From: Deltaproteobacteria bacterium
GTDB lineage: Bacteria; Myxococcota_A; Polyangia; Polyangiales; JADJMO01
NCBI GenBank assembly: GCA_025363655.1
Contig: JANYDK010000037.1
Location: 70,191 to 134,190, forward strand
Direction: 5' to 3'
DNA length: 64,000 nucleotides
Positions 53,514-61,762 of this stretch are shown here, one piece after another. The notes below the pieces were generated by a model. That model was not told the DNA's origin and searched no databases. It saw only the letters and a program-made list of their open reading frames with translations. The translations under genes and the position numbers were made by a program. Each line of letters starts with the position of its first letter. Within the stretch, counting starts at the first letter, position 1.

Positions 53514-54920
53514 TCACTCGAACGTCGGACGGGCCCGCTTCACTCCCCGGCGGCGGACGAGGCCGAGGGAGATGCCGAGAGAGACGAAGACGATGCCGAG
53601 GAGGTCGCGATCGTCTTCACGGCTCGAGGTCGTGCACCCGCCGCAGCCCTTCGAGTTGCCCGGAGGCGTCGTCGCCCCTGCGTCGGGGAAGCTCGCGTCG
53701 TCGGTGCCTGCGTCGCCAGCGCCGAGGAGATCTTGCGTTCCAGGCCAGAATTCAGGGCACATCGTCGCCGTCGGGGTGCCTTTCGGGCAGGAGAGCTGCT
53801 CGAGCTCGACGAGGTGATAGAGCTGCTTCGCGAGCTTGCCATCGGCCTCGATGAGGCCGACCGTGAAGCCGTCGCAGTACTCGCTGCCGCAGACGTAAAG
53901 ACCCTCGTTCGCCCACGCGAGGCAACGCACCATGTACGACGGGAGGCAGCTGCTCAGCGCCGGGGGACGAGCGGCTGCCGGCGCGAACACCATGTCGCTC
54001 GTCTTCGCGATGCGCAGGCCGTCTTTCGTGCCGCCGACCGCGATCTGGCTCCCGTCGGGGCTGAGCGCGAAGCCGAGCATGTCGGCGACGAAGTCGATGG
54101 CGTGCTTCCAGGTCTTGCCGCCGTCGTCGGTGTAGAGGAGAGCATCTTTGATGTCGCGATCGACGCGCACGTAGAGTCGATCGGGGGTCTTCGGATCGAT
54201 CGCGCCGATGTAGGGGACCTCGCCGTTCGCTTCGGCGATGGGGAGGCGCTGCCACGTCACTCCGCGATCGTCGCTGCGCTCGAGGACCGCGACGGGCGAG
54301 CCCGTGCCGCCGTCGGGGAGCATCGGGCCGCCCATGGTGCCGCTGACGTAGACGCGCTGGGGATCGGAAGGTGCGACGTCGAGCGTCTGCGCGATGAAGA
54401 GGTCGGGGATCGGGGTGCCGAGCGTCGTCCACGTTTTGCCGTTGTCGCTCGAGGTGCCGAGGACGACGTGCACGTTGTCGCCGACGAGCGTCGAACCGAG
54501 CGCGACGGCGTGCGACGGATCGCCCTTCTCGGCCGAGACGTCGACCACCAGCTGACCCTTCAGTTCGCCCGCCGCGAACGCGAAGCTGCAGCCGCGATCG
54601 TGGCTGACGCTGAGCCCGTCGGGGAGTCCCGCGAGCAACGTGCCGTCCTTGGTGATCGCCAGCGGCGGATCGACGATGCCGCCGTAGCCGACCGAGGCCT
54701 CGCAGACCCACGTCCACTTGGCGCCCCCGTCGGTGCTCTGGAGGAGCCCGTAGGTGGTGCGCAGCGCGAGATGCTTGGCGTCGCCCGGATCGACGACGAG
54801 CTGGCTGGCGAAGGGAAATCGCCCATTGGCAGAGGCAGATTCGGTGACGAGCAGACCGGCGAGACCTGCGAGACCCGCGAGCGGAAGAGCGAAGAGTCGA
54901 GCGTGGGAAGGAGCGCGCAT
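53514..54920 (-). CDS. BNR/Asp-box repeat protein with MYXO-CTERM-like anchor
   Basis: 468 aa. Signal LAGLAGLAGLLVTESASA. Asp-box beta-propeller repeats: STDGGAKWTWV, SHDRGCSFAFA, SSDNGKTWTTLG, SDDRGVTWQRLP and TDDGGKTWKHA. The C terminus runs GNSKGCGGCTTSSREDDRDL, hydrophobic LGIVFVSLGISLGLV, RRRG, which fits the MYXO-CTERM sorting tail (Cys pair, helix, Arg cluster). It should be anchored at the cell surface after processing. Four bases follow the stop of an acidic-protein gene. Confidence 0.88.
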   Translation of the reverse strand: MRAPSHARLFALPLAGLAGLAGLLVTESASANGRFPFASQLVVDPGDAKHLALRTTYGLLQSTDGGAKWTWVCEASVGYGGIVDPPLAITKDGTLLAGLPDGLSVSHDRGCSFAFAAGELKGQLVVDVSAEKGDPSHAVALGSTLVGDNVHVVLGTSSDNGKTWTTLGTPIPDLFIAQTLDVAPSDPQRVYVSGTMGGPMLPDGGTGSPVAVLERSDDRGVTWQRLPIAEANGEVPYIGAIDPKTPDRLYVRVDRDIKDALLYTDDGGKTWKHAIDFVADMLGFALSPDGSQIAVGGTKDGLRIAKTSDMVFAPAAARPPALSSCLPSYMVRCLAWANEGLYVCGSEYCDGFTVGLIEADGKLAKQLYHLVELEQLSCPKGTPTATMCPEFWPGTQDLLGAGDAGTDDASFPDAGATTPPGNSKGCGGCTTSSREDDRDLLGIVFVSLGISLGLVRRRGVKRARPTFE

Positions 54921-54923
54921 CGA

Positions 54924-56018
54924 TCATCCAACGAGGCGAAACGCGAAGCCCATTCCGGTGGCGAGGACCTCGACCCGTGAGGCGGTGGTGGTGACCGAGA
55001 GTGTATCGACGCGGGCGCGATCGCTCTCTTCTTCGTCGAGCCCAGCGGCCTCTTCACGATGCGCGCGCGGGAGCTCGGCGACGACCTCGGCGACGGGGGC
55101 GCGTCCTTCTTCGATGCGCACGACCGCGAGCGCCGCCACGTCACGCACGACGTCGTGCAGCGCGACCACGACGTGCGGGCCGAACGTGCGTGCCGGGACG
55201 AGCGAAACGAGCGGCACGATGGCGATGGCGGTGGCGCTGCTGCAGTTGGCGAGCGCGACGAATCGCTTCCCGCCGTCGGTCGAGAGCATCAGCGGCGTGC
55301 CGAAGCGAGCGACGACCACGAGCTCTCCAGTGGCCGCCCAGCGATCGTCTTCCCGAAGCGCAAAGGGCGTCGGCACCGTCGGACGAGGAGGAGGTGGCAT
55401 CGACAGCGGACGCGGCGGCAAGACGGCCTTCGCGACTTCCCAGGCGACGTCGCTTCGGGGCGGCCACGGTGTTCGTTCGAGCTCGGCACGGAGGCGAGCC
55501 TGTCCGCGATCTTCGAGCGCGCCGACGTCGTCGACGCCCTCTTCGTCTTCCCCGATCGCCGCATCGACGTGCAGCGGCGGGAGGTGCTTGTCCTCGTCGA
55601 TGGCGTCGGCGGGATCTTCGTCGGTGCCTTCGCTGCCGCCGTCGTCGACCGTGTGGTCGTGCTCCTCGAGCACGCCTGCTTCGCCTTCGGTGACGTCGCG
55701 CCCGTCGCCTTCGTCGCTTCCTTCGAGGAGCCCATGCTCTCCGAGGCCGCTGATTTCGACGCCGACCTCGAGCCCGTCATGACCTTCGGCGTCGTCGAGG
55801 AGCCCGTGCTCACCGCGGTCGCCGCCGTCACCGCCGATCAAGGTCTCGCTGAAACGTGCGTCGTCGCCGAGCGCGGCGTCGTCGAGTCCGACGCTCTCGT
55901 CGGTCACCACCAGGTGCCCGTCGTCGTCGGCGTCGTGCGTCGCGCCATCGTCGTCGAGCTCGGGCAACGGCGGCAGCTCGTCCCTCTCGGGGCGGCGCTC
56001 GCGCGGCTTCTCGGGCAT
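54924..56018 (-). CDS. Very acidic protein of unknown function
   Basis: 364 aa, no signal peptide. The first ~170 residues are dominated by Asp/Glu/Gly (DESVGLDDAALGDDARF, DDVGALEDRG, EGTDEDPADAIDEDKH) and look disordered. The C-terminal ~150 residues have folded-domain composition: LVVVARFGTPLMLSTDGGKRFVALANCSSATAIAIVPLVSL resembles one BNR-like strand pair. It precedes the BNR gene, which supports joint use. Long open frames on the plus strand here are compositional mirrors. Confidence 0.62.
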   Translation of the reverse strand: MPEKPRERRPERDELPPLPELDDDGATHDADDDGHLVVTDESVGLDDAALGDDARFSETLIGGDGGDRGEHGLLDDAEGHDGLEVGVEISGLGEHGLLEGSDEGDGRDVTEGEAGVLEEHDHTVDDGGSEGTDEDPADAIDEDKHLPPLHVDAAIGEDEEGVDDVGALEDRGQARLRAELERTPWPPRSDVAWEVAKAVLPPRPLSMPPPPRPTVPTPFALREDDRWAATGELVVVARFGTPLMLSTDGGKRFVALANCSSATAIAIVPLVSLVPARTFGPHVVVALHDVVRDVAALAVVRIEEGRAPVAEVVAELPRAHREEAAGLDEEESDRARVDTLSVTTTASRVEVLATGMGFAFRLVG

Positions 56019-56070
56019 GCGTTGATCTACTGCCGCGGATGGAGACTGGCCAGCGATGCCCGCACGCGCG

Positions 56071-57042
56071 CTACTTTCCGCCTGGATTGCCCCACGGCGG
56101 CGGCGTGCCCGGACCTTGCGGGATGGTCGCGTTGCTCACCGGTTGCGCCGGCTGGGTGTACCCCGCCGCATACGGGTTCACCATCGCGCCCCCTTGCGGC
56201 TGCCCGTAGGGCTGCTGCGGATACTGCTGTTGCGGATACGGCTGCTGCGGATACTGCTGCGGCGCGTATCCACCCGCGTAGGCGACCTGCGGCGACATCG
56301 AAGGGAGCGGCCTTGCCTGCGTGCCGAGCATTTGGTCGTCCATGCGATGCGCGCTCTTGACGAGGAAACGAAGGACGATCATCCCGAGGATGGGGATGCC
56401 GAGGACGCCGCAGAGGACGATGATGCCGTTGCCGGCGAGCTTCCCGTGCGAGTCGGTCATCCCGAAGCTCCCGCCGCTCATCGCGATCCAGTCGTAGGTG
56501 CCGTGGATGAAGACCGCGGTGGCGAGGCCGAAGAGGAGCCAGACGAAGGTGCCGCCGCCCTTCGCGAACTTCGCGCGGCCGACGAAATAACCCATGATTC
56601 CCGAGGCGGTTGCGTGCAGGGGCACGGCGGTGAATGCGCGCACGATGCCCGTCGCGAGGCCGCCCATGCTGACGTATTCGATGTTCTCGAGGATGGCGAA
56701 ACCGAGGCTCGAGGCCGCGGTGTAGAGGATGCCGTCCATCACCTCGTCGAAGGCGGGGTTACGCCAGATGTAGAGCATCACCATCGTCAGCTTGAGCGTC
56801 TCTTCGGTGACCGCGGCGACGACGTAGGCCTCGATGAGCCCACCGTTGGCGGTGGTCAAATCGCCGAGGCTCGCCATCAGCAGCTTCTCGATGATGTACG
56901 CCGGCACGCAGCTGAGGATCCCGAAGAGGACCATGTTGCGCACTTTCCCCGGCGGCTCGGGACGCTTGCTGTCCCACTTCTTGAAGAGCGCCAGGAGTAG
57001 CAGCGCGGGCCCGACCGAGATGCCGAAGAACAGCTGCCACAT
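56071..57042 (-). CDS. PrsW-family intramembrane metalloprotease
   Basis: 323 aa with several transmembrane helices. PrsW motifs: AAVTEETLKLTMVMLYIWR (Glu-Glu pair), LGFAILENIEYVSMGG, LHATASGIMGYFVGRAKF and VFIHGTYDWIAM, in the right order. A Gln/Pro/Tyr-rich cytoplasmic tail (QQYPQQPYPQQQYPQQPYG) follows. In Bacillus PrsW cleaves an anti-sigma factor; here the substrate is unknown, and the anti-sigma-like gene at 9810 is a guess only. Confidence 0.93.
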   Translation of the reverse strand: MWQLFFGISVGPALLLLALFKKWDSKRPEPPGKVRNMVLFGILSCVPAYIIEKLLMASLGDLTTANGGLIEAYVVAAVTEETLKLTMVMLYIWRNPAFDEVMDGILYTAASSLGFAILENIEYVSMGGLATGIVRAFTAVPLHATASGIMGYFVGRAKFAKGGGTFVWLLFGLATAVFIHGTYDWIAMSGGSFGMTDSHGKLAGNGIIVLCGVLGIPILGMIVLRFLVKSAHRMDDQMLGTQARPLPSMSPQVAYAGGYAPQQYPQQPYPQQQYPQQPYGQPQGGAMVNPYAAGYTQPAQPVSNATIPQGPGTPPPWGNPGGK

Positions 57043-57091
57043 GCTCCAGGAATATCATCACTCGCCGGCGGGCGGCGAACTGCGAATGAGC

Positions 57092-58327
57092 CTAGCCGCC
57101 GTACATCTGGGTGACCCAGAGCTCGCCGGTCTTCGCATCGACGGCGACGCCGATGCCGACCTTGGTGAAGCGTCCTTCGAGCAAATTGCTGCGGTGCGAA
57201 GGGCTGGCGTAGATCGCGCGGTGGGCGCCGAGATCGGTCTTCGCCTTGGCGACGTTCTCACCGAGGAGCTTCCACTTGGTGCCCGTCTCGGCGACGCGCG
57301 CGGCCGGATCGCCGTCGCCGACGTCGTGGCCGAGGAGGTGCTTCTTCATCATCGCCTCGGCGTGTGCTTGCGCGACCTTGGCGAGCGTGGCGTCGATCAC
57401 GAGTGGCTTCAGCTTCTCGGCTGCACGCGCGCCATTGAGCCGCAACAGCAAGGCGTCTTTCGGATTCTTCGCGCCCTCGCCGTCGGCCTCGCCGGGCACC
57501 GCAGCGCTCGGCGGTGCGAGGGGAGGATCGACACCGGCGTAGACCTCGGCCTCGAGCACCGGACGTGGCCCGCTGGCATCTTCGGCGAGCACCTGCACCA
57601 CCCAACGCCCGGCGTTGCCGACGGCGAATCGGGCGGTCACGTGCGTCGGCGTGCCGCTCGTCGTCGTCGAGAGAATCGTCTTCGGCGCGCCCGACGGGGG
57701 AAGGAGGATGACCTGCCCCTTGTCGACGTCGCCGAGGAGCACGGCGTCGAGATCGATCCAAGCGCCGGCCTTCGCCTTCGTCGGAATCGCCACCAGATCG
57801 GCGAGCGGCGTGACCGCGATGACCGCCAACGCTTCCTTGGCATCGGCGCCTTTTCCCGTGCGATAGAGCGCGACCCCGCAGCGCACTTTCGGCGCCGATT
57901 TCCCGAGCCACGTCTTCACGTCTTGCAGGAGCGCGGTGCGATCGAGCGTGCCTCCGTCGATGCGCGCGCCCCAGGTGCGCGGCCACACGTGCGGGTTGCC
58001 TGCCTTGCGCTGTCGCCAGTCGATCTCTTGCGCGTCGGGGAGCTCGCCGCGAATCGCCAGCACCTGCGCCAGCTCGGTCGCTACGGTGGTCAAGCTGGCA
58101 TCGACGCCGCCGCCACAGAGCTTGGTGATCGGTCCGTCGAGCGGATCGTTGGGGATGCCCGGCCGCGGCGATTTGGTCTCCGCGACCCAGGGGTTCGGCG
58201 CCGGCAAGACGAGCGGCGTCGGCCCTGCGCTCGAACGCGCTCCGATGCTCACGCAGGCGAGCATGAGAAGGGCCATGCCGACGCGTCTCGCGGCCATCGC
58301 GCCGCTCGCTCGTACCTGCATGCCCAT
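57092..58327 (-). CDS. Exported CAP/SCP-domain protein
   Basis: 411 aa from ATG 58327; in-frame ATGs at 58357 and 58321 are possible too. Signal around GMALLMLACVSIG. The first 280 residues have no clear name. The CAP domain lies at the C terminus: LLLRLNGARAAEKLKPLVIDATLAKVAQAHAEAMMKK, GHDVGDGDPAARVAETG, LLGENVAKAKTDLGAHRAIYASPSHRSNLLEG and VGIGVAVDAKTGELWVTQMYG. CAP proteins are secreted with varied roles. Confidence 0.88.
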   Translation of the reverse strand: MGMQVRASGAMAARRVGMALLMLACVSIGARSSAGPTPLVLPAPNPWVAETKSPRPGIPNDPLDGPITKLCGGGVDASLTTVATELAQVLAIRGELPDAQEIDWRQRKAGNPHVWPRTWGARIDGGTLDRTALLQDVKTWLGKSAPKVRCGVALYRTGKGADAKEALAVIAVTPLADLVAIPTKAKAGAWIDLDAVLLGDVDKGQVILLPPSGAPKTILSTTTSGTPTHVTARFAVGNAGRWVVQVLAEDASGPRPVLEAEVYAGVDPPLAPPSAAVPGEADGEGAKNPKDALLLRLNGARAAEKLKPLVIDATLAKVAQAHAEAMMKKHLLGHDVGDGDPAARVAETGTKWKLLGENVAKAKTDLGAHRAIYASPSHRSNLLEGRFTKVGIGVAVDAKTGELWVTQMYGG

Positions 58328-58397
58328 CACCGTACGAAGGACGAGCCACCGACGCATATTTTCACGCGAAAATAGGGGCTTCCGTCCGAGACCGACG

Positions 58398-59057
58398 CTA
58401 GCTCCGTTCGATGTTCTGCCCGGCGACTTCCCACGCGAGGAATCCGCCTTCGAGGAACGCGACCGGGTAGCCCTGTTCGGCGAGCTGTTCGGCGATGGGC
58501 TTCGATTCGAGGCCGCCGCGGCAATAGAGGACCGGAATGAGGCCCGTCGAGGCGAGGGCGTCGGCGCGGGTGATGAGTTGATCGAGGGGGATGTTCATTG
58601 CCCCGGGGATGTGGGCGCGGGCGAAGCTCGTGGCCTCGCGGGTGTCGATGGGCTGGACGCGAGCGGCCTTGATCAGCTTCACCAACTCTTCGACGCGGAC
58701 GGCGGCCTCCGAGCGCGGGAGGAACGGCTCGATCAAGGTGCGAAGCTCGGGGCGCTTGAGCATTCCTTGCTTGGCGGCGACGACGCGACCTTGCGCCACG
58801 ACGGCCACCGCTGGAATCGATTTGAGCTGAAATTCTCGAGCGATCGTCGGCGATCGATCGGTGTCGATCTTGACGAACTTGACCTTGCCTTCGAGCTCTT
58901 GCGCGAGAGCGAGGACGTCGGGCTCCATCGACTTCCACGGGTTCGACCAGGCGGCCATGAAGACCACCGCGACCGGAAGCTCGGAGGTGAGCACCTCGCG
59001 CTCGAAGGTTTGCTCGTTGACGGTGATGAGGCTGGGGCCAGTGCTGAGGGGCTGCAT
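58398..59057 (-). CDS. Thioredoxin-rhodanese fusion with WSNPW in place of WCGPC
   Basis: 219 aa. Residues 1-115 are a thioredoxin fold (VAVVFMAAWSNPWKSMEPDV, KFVKIDTDRSPTIAREFQLKSIPAV with cis-Pro82), but both redox Cys are gone: WSNPW at 37-41. Residues 120-219 are a rhodanese domain with the active-loop Cys179 in LYCRGGLESKPIA and HIPGAMNIPLDQL before it. The rhodanese thus looks active while the Trx fold is a binding module. Cytoplasmic, single gene. Confidence 0.87.
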   Translation of the reverse strand: MQPLSTGPSLITVNEQTFEREVLTSELPVAVVFMAAWSNPWKSMEPDVLALAQELEGKVKFVKIDTDRSPTIAREFQLKSIPAVAVVAQGRVVAAKQGMLKRPELRTLIEPFLPRSEAAVRVEELVKLIKAARVQPIDTREATSFARAHIPGAMNIPLDQLITRADALASTGLIPVLYCRGGLESKPIAEQLAEQGYPVAFLEGGFLAWEVAGQNIERS

Positions 59058-59111
59058 CGCTCGGCCCCTTCGGTATCCACGCCACGCTCTCCCCGCAAGC
59101 CCCGCGGGCGA

Positions 59112-60275
59112 TCAGACCGTCGCCCTCGCCGGCCTGCGACTGGACTTGCCCGACTTGCCCGAGTTGCTCGACTTGCTCGTCTTGCCGGCGCGACCTTCCC
59201 ATCGGAGGTGCGGATCGAGCGCATCACGCATCGATTCGCCGAGGAGCGCGGCCGAGGCGACGGTGAGGAAGACGAAGAGCGCAGGGAAGGCGACGAGCCA
59301 CCAGGCGGACGGATGTTCCCGCACCTGGGCGAAGAGCGCACCCCAGGCGAGCGGATCGGAGCCGCCGAGCCCGACTGCCACCAACGTCGTCTGTAGCGCG
59401 ACCACCGAGCCGGCGGCGAACGACGTGAGGACGAGCGAGGTGCCGACGACGCCTGGGAGCACGTGCACCGTGAGGATGCGCGACGGGCTGGCGCCGAGCG
59501 CACGCGCGGCGAGCACGTGATCGAGCGTGACGACGCGGAGCACCTCGGCGCGCACCACGCGGGCGAACTCGGCCCAACGCGTGGCGACGACGGCGATGAG
59601 CAGCGTCTCGGCGGAGGGAAAGGGGAGGAGCGCTTGGACGATGAGGACCAACATCACGCCGGGCACCGTCTGCACGACCTCGATCAAGCGGCGCACCACG
59701 ACGTCGAAGGTGCCGCGAAGGAGACCCGCGAGCGCGCCGGCGGCGACGCCGATGAGCGCGGCGCTCGAGGCGGCGATGAGGCCTCCTGCGAGCGTCGGCG
59801 CCGCGCCTTGCAAGATCGCCATCAAGACGTCGCGCCCGAGCGCATCGGTGCCGAACGGATGCACCATCGAAGGCGCGCGCAGCACCTCGTCGGCGCGTCC
59901 GAGGAGCGGCGGCGAGAGAGCGCCGGCCACCGTCACGAGCAAGAGCCCGACGAGGATCGCCGTCGCCGCTTGCGCGCGTCGATCGAGACGAAGCGAACGC
60001 AGCCAGAGCTCGACCCCGAGGCGTGTCGGTTCACGAAGCGCGGCGACGGTCGGCGCGATCGTCCCGCGCGCGATGCGTCCGGCGACGGTCAGTCTCTCGA
60101 TCGTCGAGAGGCGCGGCGCCGACGATCTCCGCTGCTCGGGAGGCAACGCCGGCAGGCTCGGCCGCGAGCTGATGCGCGGTGAAGAGCTCGTCCGCGGCGA
60201 GACGCTGGCGCGCGGCGGCCTCGGCGTCGGACGCGAAGGACGAGGCGTGCCCGATGGACGCTCCGGATCGCTCAC
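59112..60275 (-). CDS. DppC/OppC-like ABC transporter permease
   Basis: 387 aa from GTG 60275, which overlaps the stop of the upstream permease (GTGA). A long Pro/Arg/Ser-rich cytoplasmic N terminus (about 100 residues) leads to the oligopeptide permease core: APSMVHPFGTDALGRDVLMAILQGA (the HxxGTDxxGRDxxxR-like block), the EAA-type loop VRAEVLRVVTLDHVLAARALGASPSRILTVHVLPG, and six helices. No ATPase or binding protein gene is near, so partners must be elsewhere. Confidence 0.9.
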   Translation of the reverse strand: MSDPERPSGTPRPSRPTPRPPRASVSPRTSSSPRISSRPSLPALPPEQRRSSAPRLSTIERLTVAGRIARGTIAPTVAALREPTRLGVELWLRSLRLDRRAQAATAILVGLLLVTVAGALSPPLLGRADEVLRAPSMVHPFGTDALGRDVLMAILQGAAPTLAGGLIAASSAALIGVAAGALAGLLRGTFDVVVRRLIEVVQTVPGVMLVLIVQALLPFPSAETLLIAVVATRWAEFARVVRAEVLRVVTLDHVLAARALGASPSRILTVHVLPGVVGTSLVLTSFAAGSVVALQTTLVAVGLGGSDPLAWGALFAQVREHPSAWWLVAFPALFVFLTVASAALLGESMRDALDPHLRWEGRAGKTSKSSNSGKSGKSSRRPARATV

Positions 60276-61759
60276 AGCTCCTCCTGCGCGCCAGGACTGG
60301 TGAGCGAGATGCGCACGCGCGGATCGAGCGCGGCGTGGACGACGTCGGCGACGACCGCGATGAGCAGCACCGCGAAGGCAGTGAGCATCGAGAAGCCCAT
60401 CAGCCAAGGGAGATCGCGCGCGCGCGCCGCAGCGATCGCCGCCGGTCCGAGGCCGGGGAGATCGAGCATCACCTCGGCGACCATCGCGTTGGCGAGGGCG
60501 ATCGGTGCCAGCGCGGTGCCGAGCGCGAGGATCGGTCCCGCCACGCTACGACCGACGTGTCCGAACCAAATCGAGAGCGGGGAGAGCCCCTTGCCGCGCG
60601 CGACGCGGACGAAATCCTGACGGATGACGTCGAGCGCAGCCGAGCGCGCATGCCGGGCGATGGGGGCGATCAGCGCCGTCGTCAGGCCGATCGTCATCGT
60701 CACCTCGAGCATGACGCCGTTCATCCCGACGATCGATCGCGCGAAGAGCACGACGACGAACGAAGGCACCGCATACGCGAACGTGGCGCCGAGGCCGATC
60801 GCGCGATCTGCCAGCTTGCCGCGGCGACGCGCGGCGATCGCGCCCATCGGGAGGCCGAGGAGGTAGGCGGCGATCAGCGCAAAAAACATGCGTCGAAGTG
60901 TGCTCGGTGCGGTCTTGCGCAGATCGCCGAGGACCTCCGTATCGGTCCGCCACGAGGTGCCGAAGCGTTGGGTGAAGATGCTGATCACCCACCGACCGAA
61001 GCGCGTCTCGGTGAGGTGCGCGGCGACGCGTTCGACCGGATCGAACTCGACGTACTGCGCGCGGTGCACCGTCCAGAACGCGCGCAGGGTGGCGATGTCG
61101 CTGATCTCCTTGGCACCTGCCTTGATCGCCGCGGTGACCGCCAGAGCCTGGATTTCCTCGCGATCGCCCGCCGTGAGCTCGCCGTCGAGCGCCTCGAGCA
61201 AGGGTGCGAGCGCGGCGGTGTCGGCGTTGGCGAGCTGCCGCGCATAGAGCGGCTCGGCGCGATCGTCGAGATGCCTCCGGAGGACGCGACGCAACGTCGA
61301 GGGCCGCAGATCGACGCCGCGATCTTCGAGCGCGCGGTGCCAGAAACGATCGACCTTGATCGGGTTGTCGAGATCGGCGACCTCCTCGAGGCCCATCCGG
61401 TAGGCGAGCGGCGCCAGCTCACGCGAGACGCGCGCGCGCTGGACGGGCGTGATCGCCTCGAGCGCCGCGACGATGTCCGTGAGCCCAGCCGCGCCGATGC
61501 GCAAGAGCAGCTTCACGAGGTTGGCGCGCTGCAGACCGTCCTCGGTGCGAAGCCGCGCCACCGTCTCGGCGATGATCCGCGGACGATCGGCGGGCGCTGC
61601 GTTGAAGAGGATCGGCAGGTGCGAATAACGCCGCTCTTGCTGCTCCTCGGTGAGGTCGGTGGGGACCGGCGTGGCGGCGACGAGCGCGAAGAGGCCGATG
61701 ATGACGAGGAGGAAGACCGGCGCCCCCGCGAGCAACCTTCGCACGAGGAAGGGGAACAT
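60272..61759 (-). CDS. DppB/OppB-like ABC permease with large periplasmic insert
   Basis: 495 aa. Helix 1 (RRLLAGAPVFLLVIIGLFALVAA) fits the DppB start, but the usual short periplasmic loop is replaced by about 220 residues of helical repeats (about 33-250; HEAT-like LLRIGAAGLTDIVAALEAITP, LRRVLRRHLDDRAEPLYA). The core resumes with RFGRWVISIFTQRFGTSWRTDTEVLGDL, then EAA-loop ARHARSAALDVIRQDFVRVARGKGLSPLSIW and the last helices. Normal DppB is ~330 aa. Coupled by GTGA to the DppC-like gene. Confidence 0.88.
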   Translation of the reverse strand: MFPFLVRRLLAGAPVFLLVIIGLFALVAATPVPTDLTEEQQERRYSHLPILFNAAPADRPRIIAETVARLRTEDGLQRANLVKLLLRIGAAGLTDIVAALEAITPVQRARVSRELAPLAYRMGLEEVADLDNPIKVDRFWHRALEDRGVDLRPSTLRRVLRRHLDDRAEPLYARQLANADTAALAPLLEALDGELTAGDREEIQALAVTAAIKAGAKEISDIATLRAFWTVHRAQYVEFDPVERVAAHLTETRFGRWVISIFTQRFGTSWRTDTEVLGDLRKTAPSTLRRMFFALIAAYLLGLPMGAIAARRRGKLADRAIGLGATFAYAVPSFVVVLFARSIVGMNGVMLEVTMTIGLTTALIAPIARHARSAALDVIRQDFVRVARGKGLSPLSIWFGHVGRSVAGPILALGTALAPIALANAMVAEVMLDLPGLGPAAIAAARARDLPWLMGFSMLTAFAVLLIAVVADVVHAALDPRVRISLTSPGAQEEL

Positions 61760-61762
61760 CGC

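Noticed and set aside
55059-56360. Plus-strand frame of 433 codons opposite the acidic protein
   Set aside because: Its sequence is low-complexity Arg/Asp/Val without domains and ends inside the PrsW gene; the minus frame has better codon pattern and operon spacing.
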